The notes under the pieces were generated by a model. The model had not been told where the DNA came from. It searched no databases and saw nothing but the letters and a program-made list of their open reading frames with translations. Of a DNA stretch of 64,000 nucleotides, positions 52,345 through 60,847 are shown in pieces (within the stretch, counting starts at the first letter, position 1; each line of letters opens with the position of its first letter). The DNA is from Verrucomicrobiaceae bacterium (GTDB lineage Bacteria > Verrucomicrobiota > Verrucomicrobiia > Verrucomicrobiales > Verrucomicrobiaceae): NCBI GenBank assembly GCA_027490195.1, contig JAIXYN010000058.1, forward strand, positions 88,693 through 152,692. Direction: 5' to 3'. The translations under genes were made by a program, and so were the position numbers.

Positions 52345-53657
52345 TGAGTCTGCAGCCCTTCTCATTGCCACCACGGTGGCTGCCATGGCGTCTTTTGCTC
52401 GGTGGCATCATCGCTGCTGGGGTGCTGTTGCTTTCCCGGCACCACGATTGGCAGGTGAAGGCACGCGCATCGGACTTCTGGGCGCGTTGTGGCTCCAGCC
52501 TGCTCGTGCTTGCTCTGGGGCTGCTGCTGGCGCTGTGCCTCGGAGTCATCGTGGGACTGCGCGCCCGCCAGATGGGTCCTCTCATGGAGCGGTTCATCGC
52601 ATTGCTGGGTCGTGCGCTGGCATGTGTGCCGGTGGTAGTCCTCGCGTGGGGCTTCATCAGCGGCTGGATTGGCCGGCTAGGCTGGCCGGTCGAATCGCTG
52701 ATGTCGGCGCAGTTCCCGAACAATCAAGTCTCCTGGCAAGTGCTGCTCGCTCATGCGCTCTGGGAGTTTCTGGCCCCGGCCCTGATTCTGGCACTGCCCT
52801 TCTGTGGCGAAATGATTCACGCGGTCATAGTGGATGGCAGGTCGGTTTTGGACCTCGATTTCTCACTGCGCGCACGTGGGGTGCCCAAAGCTTCGCGGCT
52901 TTGGCGTCATCATCTAAGTCAGTTGCTGCCACTGCTGCGCGTGCGCTTGCAGTCTTTGTGCCTCATCGCGCCCGTTTATCTCATCATCATCGAAGACGCG
53001 CTGCATTTCAGGGGTTGGGGTGACTGGATGGCGGAAAGCCTGCGCGCGGGTGACGCCCCTGGCATCGCCCTCGGATTCGCCAGCGGCGGAGCCATGCTTG
53101 CTCTCGTGTGCGCATGCCTTCAACTCCTGCCGGGCAGGCTGAAATCCGCAGCTGTTCTTGTTCCCACTCTGGCCTGGCAGCCGTGGCTGCTCTGGGCGCT
53201 GGGAGTGATTGCTCTGCTTCCAGCCTCATCGCTGCTGTGGCTCATCCTTTGGACGTCAGTTCTCTTGTCAGGCAGTTCCGGCTGGCATCAGGCCTGGAAC
53301 CACATCGAGTCAGAGCTGCCCGTGGATGCCGCCCGGGTGTTCGGCGCTTCAGAGCTGATGATCTGGCGCAGCCACATCGCAGTCTTGCAGTTCCGCATGC
53401 TTGCGGCCTGGTTGTGCACCGTGTTTGCACAGACGTTGCTCTGCATTGCCGCCGCCTGCGCACTGCTGCCCCGGCTGATCGACGAATTGAGCGAACCGCT
53501 CGCCAATCTTTACCGCCCTCTGGCCATCGCATCCCTTCAGGACGCCGCGCAGACGCTGGCAGACCCCACCGCGCTGCTCCAATCCGGCGGCACCATCGCT
53601 CTTGCCGTCTTGTGTTTGATCCAAGTCAGCCGCATCCTACAACCTCGACTCTCCTGA
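52341..53657 (+). CDS. ABC transporter permease, apparent fusion of two permease halves
   Basis: 438 residues with about ten hydrophobic spans. Two regions resemble the coupling (EAA) loops that contact the ATPase: residues about 177-196 (RARGVPKASRLWRHHL) and 330-350 (ARVFGASELMIWRSHIAVLQF). A usual peptide importer has two permeases (DppB and DppC) of about 300 residues each; here one chain seems to provide both loops, and no second permease gene is present. The loops are divergent from the consensus, so the second half may be degenerate. It overlaps the SBP gene by 4 nt and precedes the ATPase by 4 nt. Confidence 0.8.
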   Translation: MMSLQPFSLPPRWLPWRLLLGGIIAAGVLLLSRHHDWQVKARASDFWARCGSSLLVLALGLLLALCLGVIVGLRARQMGPLMERFIALLGRALACVPVVVLAWGFISGWIGRLGWPVESLMSAQFPNNQVSWQVLLAHALWEFLAPALILALPFCGEMIHAVIVDGRSVLDLDFSLRARGVPKASRLWRHHLSQLLPLLRVRLQSLCLIAPVYLIIIEDALHFRGWGDWMAESLRAGDAPGIALGFASGGAMLALVCACLQLLPGRLKSAAVLVPTLAWQPWLLWALGVIALLPASSLLWLILWTSVLLSGSSGWHQAWNHIESELPVDAARVFGASELMIWRSHIAVLQFRMLAAWLCTVFAQTLLCIAAACALLPRLIDELSEPLANLYRPLAIASLQDAAQTLADPTALLQSGGTIALAVLCLIQVSRILQPRLS

Positions 53658-53661
53658 GCCC

Positions 53662-54534
53662 ATGTCCGCCGAAGCCACCTCCCCCAAAGATGCCCCGCTG
53701 CTCTGCATCCGCGACTTGCAGATCGAATTCAGCCGCCATGACGCCGCCCCCGTCAAAGCCGTCAAAGGTATCAGCCTCGAACTCAAGCGCGGCGAGTCCA
53801 TCGCCCTCGTCGGTGAAAGCGGCAGCGGCAAAAGCGCCACCGCTCTCTCCTTCGCCCGCCTCCTCCCCGAGCCGCCCGCCACCATCACCGCACGGCAGAT
53901 GACGCTGAACGGCCACGAAATCCTCGAAATGAAAGAGCGCGAGCTGCGCGCCATCCGTGGCAAAGAAATCGCCTACATTTTCCAGGAGCCCACCACCTCC
54001 CTCAATCCCGTCCTCACCATCCGCACCCAGATCGCCGAAGCCCTCGCCCTCCATCGCCCCGATGTCAGCAAGGCCGGGCGCGACGACGAAATCGTCAAGT
54101 GGCTCGACAAAGTCGGCATCGTCGATTCCCGCAAGCGTCTCCACGCCTACGCGCACGAACTCAGCGGCGGCATGCAGCAGCGCGTCATGATCGCCATGGC
54201 TCTCTGCACCCAGCCCCAGCTCCTCATCGCCGACGAACCGACCACCGCGCTCGACGTCACCATACAAAAGCAGATCATGGACCTCCTCGCCCAGCTTCGC
54301 CGTGATCTCGACATGTCCATCATCCTCATCACCCACAATCTCGGCATCATCCGCAGCGTCGTGGACCGCGTCGCCGTCATGTTCCGTGGCGAAATCGTCG
54401 AAACCGGCCTCGTCGAAGAAGTCCTGCGCAATCCTCAGCACGCCTACACAAAAGCACTCCTCGCCTGCGTCCCCCGCATGGGCCCCAAACAGCCCCGCCT
54501 CAAGGCCATCGACTACACCGTGCTCGACGCATAA
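53662..54534 (+). CDS. Peptide-type ABC transporter ATP-binding protein (DppD/OppD-like)
   Basis: 290 residues. Complete ABC motifs: Walker A GESGSGKSA (51-59), Q-loop Q108, signature LSGGMQQ (167-173), Walker B LLIADEPT (187-194) and H-loop H225. The C-terminal NPQHAYTKALLACVPRM is typical of the OppD/DppD subfamily, but the Fe-S-ligating cysteine cluster of some members is absent. It energises the permease encoded just upstream. Only one ATPase gene is present, so it probably works as a homodimer. Third codon positions are strikingly C-rich compared with the two upstream genes. Confidence 0.93.
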   Translation: MSAEATSPKDAPLLCIRDLQIEFSRHDAAPVKAVKGISLELKRGESIALVGESGSGKSATALSFARLLPEPPATITARQMTLNGHEILEMKERELRAIRGKEIAYIFQEPTTSLNPVLTIRTQIAEALALHRPDVSKAGRDDEIVKWLDKVGIVDSRKRLHAYAHELSGGMQQRVMIAMALCTQPQLLIADEPTTALDVTIQKQIMDLLAQLRRDLDMSIILITHNLGIIRSVVDRVAVMFRGEIVETGLVEEVLRNPQHAYTKALLACVPRMGPKQPRLKAIDYTVLDA

Positions 54535-54576
54535 TCGGCATTGCGCCCCACCTTAGGCTCATGCTAGCCTCCGGCC

Positions 54577-55047
54577 ATGAAAGCCTTGCTCATCCTCCTT
54601 GCGGTGGCAGCGCCACTCAGCGCGCAGGTGGTCCTGCCAGCCACCGGCAAAAAGTTTGAGACCCGCACCATCAATGGCAGCGGCGGCACCAGCGGCGTCA
54701 GTGTCAACGCCACCACCCAGCCCGCGCCGCCCACCAAGACCAAGCTCACCTCCTACTTCCGGCTCGACGACCCGCGCCAGTGGAAAAGCACCGATGGCAA
54801 ATCCCTGCTCGGTGCCATCATCATCTTTGAGGATGCCGTCATCGAATTCGAAGCCGCCACTCCCGCCGCCGCGCGTGAAGCCGCAGGCAAAGCCCCACCA
54901 CCCAAGATGCCCGACAAGCCCACTCTCATCCGCGAGGGCAAAATCCGCCTGCTGGTCAAGCAAAAACCCGTCGAAGTCCCGCTCGAGCGCCTGAGCGACG
55001 AGGACCGCAAGTATGTGGAAGATTTGAACGCCCGGCTCCCAAAGTGA
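54577..55047 (+). CDS. Small exported protein with SHD1-like C-terminus
   Basis: 156 residues. A short signal peptide (LLILLAVAAPLSA) is followed by a Thr/Ser/Gly-rich stretch (TINGSGGTSGVSVNATT), a beta module (YFRLDDPRQWKSTDGKSLLGAIIIF) and, after a Pro-rich insertion, a C-terminal strand-helix (IRLLVKQKPVEVPLERLSDEDRKYV) that matches the end of SHD1-like modules. So the domain appears split by a Pro/Lys linker. Function unknown. It follows the ABC ATPase by 42 nt and precedes a small lipoprotein. Confidence 0.7.
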   Translation: MKALLILLAVAAPLSAQVVLPATGKKFETRTINGSGGTSGVSVNATTQPAPPTKTKLTSYFRLDDPRQWKSTDGKSLLGAIIIFEDAVIEFEAATPAAAREAAGKAPPPKMPDKPTLIREGKIRLLVKQKPVEVPLERLSDEDRKYVEDLNARLPK

Positions 55048-55086
55048 TCTCACCCGATTGCACGCAACACTCTAACCATCCCCCCC

Positions 55087-55278
55087 ATGAACTCAGCACC
55101 CACCGCCCTGATCCTCCTTCTTGCCGCGACTCTGCTGCCAGCTTGCAGCGTCTTGACCGATAAATCCCCCCCCAGCACGGAGGCAAAAGTCCACGCCAAG
55201 CAAACGGTTCCCGACACCATCCACGATCCCCGCCCAGCAATGCCCCCCGTCGGCCCCCTCGGCATGCCCATGCACTGA
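55087..55278 (+). CDS. Small lipoprotein
   Basis: 63 residues. The lipobox LLPAC (lipidated Cys20) follows a hydrophobic stretch; the mature part is short, Pro-rich and without motif, ending in PLGMPMH. Codon use agrees with the neighbours. It is probably co-transcribed with the gene 39 nt upstream. Its function is not known. Confidence 0.65.
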   Translation: MNSAPTALILLLAATLLPACSVLTDKSPPSTEAKVHAKQTVPDTIHDPRPAMPPVGPLGMPMH

Positions 55279-55298
55279 TAGCCATAGGCGAGTGTGAT

Positions 55299-55317
55299 GG
55301 CGGCCTGACGGGCCGCC
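55299..55317. repeat. Palindromic hairpin within the valS leader gap
   Basis: Perfect 7-bp arms GGCGGCC (55299-55305) and GGCCGCC (55311-55317), loop TGACG. A second hairpin-like stretch (GCGCCC and GGGGCGC, about 55387-55402) follows. The 277-nt gap 55279-55555 holds no gene; this part looks like a dispersed element. Confidence 0.6.
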
Positions 55318-55555
55318 GGAATCAGCCCAAGGCGCAGCGCAGCAAGCCCTGGGTCACGCATGACGGATTCTCTTCACCGAAGGTCGCGCCCTGAAGGGGC
55401 GCTGGAGATCTTCCGCCCATGCTCCGCGGCATTGTGAATTCAAATAACTGCCATTGGATTGTAGGCACACCTAGGCAGTCAGCCCCCCACGTGTCAGCCA
55501 AGACGCACCTCCCCGTTTGCAAAGCGGCCGCTTTCCCCCATCTTGGCCGCCCTTT

Positions 55556-58426
55556 ATGCCCGAACTCGACAAGACCTACACACCTGCGGAAGTCGAAGCC
55601 CGCTGGTATCAGCGCTGGCTGGACGACAAATGCTTTGAAGCCGACCCCGCTCGTGTGAGCGCGGCCCGCCCGGCCTACTCCATCGTCATCCCCCCGCCAA
55701 ACGTCACCGGCATCCTCACGCTCGGCCACGTCCTGAACAACACCATCCAGGACATCCTCGCCCGTCGCGCCCGCATGCTCGGGAAAGAAGTCCTCTGGCT
55801 CCCCGGCACCGACCACGCCGGCATCGCCACGCAGAACGTCGTCGAAAAGACCCTCAAAAAACAGGGCGTCATCAAGCACCGCGACGACCTCGGCCGCGAA
55901 GCCCTCGTCGCCAAAATCTGGGAGTGGAAGGAAAAGCACGGCGGCATCATCATCGAGCAGCTCAAGAAACTCGGTGCCTCCTGCGACTGGAGCCGCGAGC
56001 GCTTCACCTTTGACCCCGACTACAACGCCTGCGTCATGCGCGTGTTCGTGGACCTCTACAAAAAAGGCCAGATCTACCGTGGCAAGCGCATGGTCAACTG
56101 GTGCCCCTCCTCCCTCACCGCGCTCAGCGATGAAGAGGTCGTCATGAAGCCCCAGAACGCCATCATGTACCACTTCAAAGTCGAAGTGGTCGAAGCACCC
56201 GGCACCTGGCTCACCATCGCCACCACCCGCCCCGAAGTCATCCCTGGCGACACCGCCATCGCCGTGAACCCGAAGGACGAGCGCTACACGCACCTCATCG
56301 GCAAGCACGTCCGCCGCCCGCTCCCCGTCGAAAATCAGGAACTCCTCCCCATCATCGCGGATGAGCACGTCGATTTCACCTTCGGTACCGGCGTCCTCAA
56401 AGTCACTCCCGCGCACGACAAGGCCGACTTCGAAATCGGCCAGCGCCACAGCCTGCCAGTGATCGACGTCATGCACCCGAACGGCGTGCTCAATGACCTT
56501 GCTGGCAAAGACCTCGCCGGCATGGAGCGCTTCGCCGCCCGCAAACGCGCCGCCGAACTCCTCACCGAAATCGGCAGCCTCGTCAAAGAAGAGCCCTACC
56601 AAAACAACCTCGGCTACTCCGAGCGCGCCGACGTCCCCATCGAGTCACGCCTCAGCGAACAGTGGTTCCTCAAATACCCCAGCGTCAAAGCATCCCAGGA
56701 CGTCGTTGCCAACGGCGAGATGAAATTCCACCCCGACCGCTGGGCCAAGGTCTACGACCATTGGATGACCGGCCTCCAAGACTGGTGCATCAGCCGCCAG
56801 GTCTGGTGGGGCCATCGCATTCCGGTGTGGAGCAAGGGTAGTCCAACTGGAATCGGATCAGCCTATGTGGATGTTTCTGATCTTCTTTCGCTTCCTGATG
56901 ACCTGCGCTTCATCGGCCAGGATTCGAACGAACTGGGGGTCGTCATTGATGGTAAGGCAGTGTCATCTGATGCGAAGTGGCTGATGGAAGAATCACTTCG
57001 TCTGTTCGACGCACATAACGATGATGATCGTGAAATCCAGATGTCAATTTGCACGACAGACCAGCGCTTGATTGAGCGAATGGAAGCACAAGGCTGGCAG
57101 CAAGACCCCGACGTCCTCGACACCTGGTTCTCCTCCTGGCTCTGGCCCTTCGCCACCATGGGCTGGCCGGAAAAGACCGCCACGCTCAAAGCCTTCTACC
57201 CCACCACCGACCTCGTCACCGGCCCGGACATCATCTTCTTCTGGGTCGCCCGCATGATCATGGCCGGCTTCGAATGGATGGGCGAGCTGCCCTTCAAGAA
57301 CGTCTATTTCACCGGCATCATCCGCGACAAACAAGGTCGCAAAATGTCCAAGTCCCTTGGCAATTCCCCCGACCCTCTGGAACTCATCGCCAGCTTCAGC
57401 GCCGACGCCCTGCGCTTCGGCATCATGCGCAGCGCCCCGCTGGGTCAGGACATCTGCTTCGACGAAAAGAACGTCGAGCTCGGCCGCAACTTCTGCACCA
57501 AGCTCTGGAACGCCGCACGCTTCCGCCAGATGCAGGGCGGCGAAACCGAGACGGAGATCAGCGCCGCCCTCCTCAGCAGCGACGACAAATGGATCCTCCT
57601 CCGCCTCAACACCGCCATCGCCGAAGTCACCGCAGCCCTCGAAGACTACCGCTTCAGCGACGCCACCGCCACCCTCTACCGCTTCTTCTGGAGCGAGTAC
57701 TGCGACTGGTACATCGAGGCCAGCAAAGCCGTGCTGCAAGGCACCGACGACAAGCGCAAGGCCAACACCTTGGCTGTCATCGACTTCGTCCTCAGCAACA
57801 CCCTGCGCCTCTTCCATCCCTTCATGCCCTTCATCACCGAAGAGCTCTGGCACGGCATGGCCTTCAATGCCGACCTGCCCGCAGACCAGGGCGGCAACAG
57901 CATCATGTTCGCCAAGTGGCCGAAGCCTCTCGATGCCGATGAACTCGCCTACTTCGGCATCCTCCCCGAAGACGAAAAGACCGCGAACGACAAATACGAA
58001 GCCGTCAATCTCGGCCGCGGCCTCAAGAGCACCTTCAACATCAACAAGCGCGTCCGCTTCGTCCTCAAGCCGAATGCGGAACTCCCCGCCCACGAGATCG
58101 AAGTCCTCCGCATCCTCCTCAATGCCGATCCTCTCGATGTCGATGCCTCCTTCGCTCCGACCCAAGGCACCCCCAGCGCCCTCACTCCGCTCGGCACCCT
58201 CTTCCTCCCCCTCGATGGCCTCATCGACGTCGAAGCCGAGCGCGCCCGCATCGGCAAAGAAGTCGCCAAAGTCGAATCCGAATTGGAAAAGGTCACCGCC
58301 AAACTCGCCGACGAAAAATTCACCTCCAAGGTCCCGCAAAAAGTGCTCGACGAGCACCAGCAGCGCAAAACCGACTGGCAGGAGAAACTCGCCAAGCTCA
58401 AAGAAATGATGTCTGCCCTCGGCTAA
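55556..58426 (+). CDS. valS: Valyl-tRNA synthetase
   Basis: 956 residues, class I. It charges tRNA-Val with valine and edits threonine. The HIGH-type motif is TLGH (55-58 in PPPNVTGILTLGHVL), the WCPSSLTALSDEEV and TRPEVIPGDTAIAV stretches belong to the CP1 editing domain, and the KMSKS loop is near 596-600. A C-terminal coiled coil (ERARIGKEVAKVESELEKVTAKL) is present. Between GHRIPVW and DVLDTWF there are about 93 residues, compared with about 30 in E. coli ValS (from memory), and this block (nt about 56836-57105) has a different codon composition. ATG 55556 was chosen over TTG upstream. Confidence 0.97.
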   Translation: MPELDKTYTPAEVEARWYQRWLDDKCFEADPARVSAARPAYSIVIPPPNVTGILTLGHVLNNTIQDILARRARMLGKEVLWLPGTDHAGIATQNVVEKTLKKQGVIKHRDDLGREALVAKIWEWKEKHGGIIIEQLKKLGASCDWSRERFTFDPDYNACVMRVFVDLYKKGQIYRGKRMVNWCPSSLTALSDEEVVMKPQNAIMYHFKVEVVEAPGTWLTIATTRPEVIPGDTAIAVNPKDERYTHLIGKHVRRPLPVENQELLPIIADEHVDFTFGTGVLKVTPAHDKADFEIGQRHSLPVIDVMHPNGVLNDLAGKDLAGMERFAARKRAAELLTEIGSLVKEEPYQNNLGYSERADVPIESRLSEQWFLKYPSVKASQDVVANGEMKFHPDRWAKVYDHWMTGLQDWCISRQVWWGHRIPVWSKGSPTGIGSAYVDVSDLLSLPDDLRFIGQDSNELGVVIDGKAVSSDAKWLMEESLRLFDAHNDDDREIQMSICTTDQRLIERMEAQGWQQDPDVLDTWFSSWLWPFATMGWPEKTATLKAFYPTTDLVTGPDIIFFWVARMIMAGFEWMGELPFKNVYFTGIIRDKQGRKMSKSLGNSPDPLELIASFSADALRFGIMRSAPLGQDICFDEKNVELGRNFCTKLWNAARFRQMQGGETETEISAALLSSDDKWILLRLNTAIAEVTAALEDYRFSDATATLYRFFWSEYCDWYIEASKAVLQGTDDKRKANTLAVIDFVLSNTLRLFHPFMPFITEELWHGMAFNADLPADQGGNSIMFAKWPKPLDADELAYFGILPEDEKTANDKYEAVNLGRGLKSTFNINKRVRFVLKPNAELPAHEIEVLRILLNADPLDVDASFAPTQGTPSALTPLGTLFLPLDGLIDVEAERARIGKEVAKVESELEKVTAKLADEKFTSKVPQKVLDEHQQRKTDWQEKLAKLKEMMSALG

Positions 58427-58438
58427 TCAGAAGCGGAG

Positions 58439-58457
58439 CGGGGGCATCCTGCCCCCG
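58439..58457. terminator. Hairpin after valS
   Basis: Perfect 8-bp arms CGGGGGCA (58439-58446) and TGCCCCCG (58450-58457), loop TCC, followed only by TTC. It may terminate valS weakly, or be a member of the palindromic repeat set, as its layout (short arms, 3-4-nt C-rich loop) matches 21189-21208. Confidence 0.5.
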
Positions 58458-58489
58458 TTCTGGCTTGCTTCGGCTTGAAGCGCTTAGCG

Positions 58490-58577
58490 CTGACACAACG
58501 GTAGCCGTGGGCGCCAGCCCACGGTCAACGGCATCATACGAAGATACTATTCGTGGAACCGCGTAGCGGTGGCACAA
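58490..58577. repeat. Dispersed palindromic repeat, copy 2
   Basis: It carries the CCGTGGG/CCCACGG palindrome and, at 58551-58577, the 27-mer identical to 16714-16740. The 319-nt interval 58427-58745 between valS and the DoxX gene holds no gene; it consists of this repeat and the hairpin at 58439-58457. Confidence 0.85.
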
Positions 58578-58745
58578 CCCGCCGCAAAGTCGAGAGCTCT
58601 ATCCCTTGGTCCCATGCCTCAGGCCGTCCCTGCGCAGCAAGCCATCCGTTTCCTGCATTTCCAGCATAAATTGTAGGCTCGTCGCCGCACCCGCGCCATG
58701 ATCATGCTCGGATAAATCCCCGCTCAACACGAACCCAACACGCAC

Positions 58746-59156
58746 ATGCTCAAACTCCTCCACCTCTCCTTCCTCCCAAAATCTTCCAATGCCGGTCTGC
58801 TCATCCTGCGTCTCTCCGTCGGCCTCTCCATGCTCCTCCTCCACGGCCGCGACAAGCTGCTAAACTTCTCCGCCACAGCGGAAAAATTCCCTGCGCTATT
58901 TGGCATGTCTTCCACGGTAAATGCAGGCCTCGCCGTCTTCGCAGAAGTCGTCTGCTCCGCGCTGCTCATCCTCGGCCTCTTCACCCGCTTTGCAGCACTC
59001 ATGCTGGCCATCACCATGGGCACTGCCTTTTTCATCATCCACAAATCCAGCCTCATCGCCGGTCCCGGTTCCGGCGAACTCGCCATGGTCTACCTCTTTG
59101 CCTACATGACCCTCCTCTTCACCGGCGCTGGCAAGTTCTCCGTCGATCGCAAATAA
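58746..59156 (+). CDS. DoxX family membrane protein
   Basis: 136 residues with four transmembrane helices (about 17-33, 58-78, 80-98, 108-126). DoxX family features: LLILRLSVGLSMLLLHGRDKLLNF in the first helix, FAEVVCSALLILGLFTRFAALML in the middle, and a final GAGKFSVDRK. The family has been tied to thiosulfate oxidation and redox stress; the role here is unknown. It stands alone and has a terminator at 59183-59215. Confidence 0.88.
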   Translation: MLKLLHLSFLPKSSNAGLLILRLSVGLSMLLLHGRDKLLNFSATAEKFPALFGMSSTVNAGLAVFAEVVCSALLILGLFTRFAALMLAITMGTAFFIIHKSSLIAGPGSGELAMVYLFAYMTLLFTGAGKFSVDRK

Positions 59157-59182
59157 GCGCCGTATGAGTGTATGACTCCCCC

Positions 59183-59215
59183 AGGCCCAGGCCGCGCAAG
59201 CTGCCGGGCCTTTTT
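59183..59215 (+). terminator. Intrinsic terminator after the DoxX gene
   Basis: Outer 6-bp stem AGGCCC (59183-59188) with GGGCCT (59206-59211), an imperfect inner stem, and a TTTTT run at 59211-59215. Confidence 0.65.
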
Positions 59216-59235
59216 GTTTGGCTATGCGGGGGATT

Positions 59236-59370
59236 TCAGAGTCCCAGCCAGTTACGCAAGTGCGTTTGAAGCGCTGCTATGTCGGTCGGGTGCAACCGAC
59301 CAACGATTTTGCGCACCAGCCGGTCTTCGACGGCACAGATCTGCGGTTTGATCCCGCAGGGTCCATTCAT
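59236..59370 (-). pseudogene. C-terminal remnant of a PemK/MazF-type toxin-like gene
   Basis: An open frame of 44 codons (ATG 59370, TGA 59236) reads NGPCGIKPQICAVEDR, then a stretch ending GRLHPTDIAALQTHLRNWLGL. By eye this resembles the C-terminus of PemK/MazF endoribonucleases (a KPSQ-VDRL-like strand, an R-x-x-G-RL turn and a final helix ending in LGL). A stop codon sits just before the ATG, and no N-terminal half is found in the ~300 nt upstream on that strand. No antitoxin partner is visible. I read it as a decayed fragment; the family call is tentative. Confidence 0.35.
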
Positions 59371-59980
59371 TGAGACTCGCAAAATAAGGGGAGACTGATG
59401 CGGCGGCCCACTCTTTCTTCACATCGCCCACTTTGTTTTCTGGCATTGGCTCCCGGAGGCAGCACTGGAGTTTGGCCCGCGATAAGATCAACCCGATGGG
59501 TGATTTTGGGCTCCCGGAGGGAGCAGAGAAGTTAGCCGGCGGTGAAGCGAGGCTTGGCGAGCGAGAACCACCGGAACTGCCGAGGCATCCACCGTGTGCA
59601 TTCGTTGCGCCCTGAAAGCGCGCGAGAAGCGACCAAAAAGTAAGGCGCTCCCGGCTCACCACAAAAACCTCTCGTCATGTTCCGCCACTCCGCTCCGCAT
59701 CACACCAGCACCAAAGGTGCTGCGGATTCAGCCAAGGTCAGCCGAGCCTTGGCGAGGTGACCCTGGGTAATGCAGAAAATGCCCCGCAAGCAAACCCAGT
59801 ACAACGCCACACGCCACGCCCACCAGCAGCGTCTGCAAAGAGCTCCGCCACGTGACTGCGCTGCGATCAGACAACGCTTCCGTTCACCGTTGACTGATAC
59901 TCTTCCCACCCCCACCGCGCCTTTTTGTTCCCACAGCTTTTCTTGCAATCCTACCCCAAGCAGTGAACCGTCACCCTCTT
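59371..59980. other. Gene-free, repeat-rich interval before aguB
   Basis: No coding region is supported. The sequence includes a GGCTCCCGGAGG motif occurring twice (near 59450 and 59509) and a hairpin GCCAAGG/CCTTGGC (59731-59737, 59747-59753). The last 100 nt (from 59880) are less structured and likely hold the aguB promoter. Confidence 0.55.
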
Positions 59981-60847
59981 ATGGCAAAGGTGACTCTCGG
60001 CCTGGTGCAAAGCCGGGCATTTTCAAGCAAGGAAGAAAGCGTGCAGCAGCATGAACGGCTCATTCGTGATGCGGCAGCCCGTGGCGCGCAGATCATCTGC
60101 CTCCAGGAGCTCTTCAACACCCCCTACTTCTGCATCACGCAGGACACGGAATTGTTCAACCTCGCCGAGGCCGTCCCCGGCCCTACCACCGACAGACTGG
60201 CCCCTCTCGCCAAAGAACTCGGCGTCGTCATCATCGTCCCCCTCTTTGAAAAACGCGCGCCCGGCCTCTACCACAACACCGCCGCCGTCATCGACGCCGA
60301 CGGCACCGTGCTCGGCAAGTACCGCAAGATGCACATCCCGCAGGATCCCGGCTTCGAGGAGAAATTCTATTTCACCCCCGGAGACCTCGGCTACCGCGTC
60401 TGGGACACCAAGTTCGGCCGCATCGGCGTCCTCATCTGCTGGGACCAGTGGTACCCCGAGGCCGCACGCCTCACCGCCCTCATGGGCGCAGAGATCCTCT
60501 TCTACCCCACCGCCATCGGCTGGCTCCCCAGCGAAAAGGCCGCCCTTGGCACCGCCCAGCACTGCGCCTGGGAGACCGTGCAGCGCGGCCATGCCGTGGC
60601 CAACGGCTGCTACCTCGCCGCAGTCAACCGCGTCGGCACCGAGCAGCAGAGCGAATTCTGGGGCCAGAGCTTTGTTGCAAATCCTTATGGAGAAATCGTT
60701 GCAAAGGCCTCCGTGAGCGATGAAGAGATTTTGATCGTGCCATGTGACCTCTCTGCGGTGGAAGATTTCCGCCGCATCTGGCCTTTTTTCCGTGATCGCC
60801 GCATTGACACTTACGCTCCCCTGACCAAACGCTACATCGATGAGTAA
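59981..60847 (+). CDS. aguB: N-carbamoylputrescine amidohydrolase
   Basis: 288 residues, nitrilase superfamily. It hydrolyses N-carbamoylputrescine to putrescine, CO2 and ammonia. The catalytic triad is visible: E43 (LQELF), K116 (KYRKMHIPQD) and C153 (LICWDQWYPE). The specific motifs GFEEKFYFTPGD and the WxPEAAR surroundings match the AguB branch. ATG 59981 (MAKVTL) was preferred over GTG 59963. It overlaps the start of aguA by 8 nt, so the two are translated together: agmatine deiminase makes the substrate of this enzyme. Confidence 0.95.
   Translation: MAKVTLGLVQSRAFSSKEESVQQHERLIRDAAARGAQIICLQELFNTPYFCITQDTELFNLAEAVPGPTTDRLAPLAKELGVVIIVPLFEKRAPGLYHNTAAVIDADGTVLGKYRKMHIPQDPGFEEKFYFTPGDLGYRVWDTKFGRIGVLICWDQWYPEAARLTALMGAEILFYPTAIGWLPSEKAALGTAQHCAWETVQRGHAVANGCYLAAVNRVGTEQQSEFWGQSFVANPYGEIVAKASVSDEEILIVPCDLSAVEDFRRIWPFFRDRRIDTYAPLTKRYIDE

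Noticed and set aside
59252..59662. Minus-strand frame of 136 codons
   Set aside because: It is out of frame with the PemK/MazF-like tail and consists of repeat-derived sequence in its upstream half.
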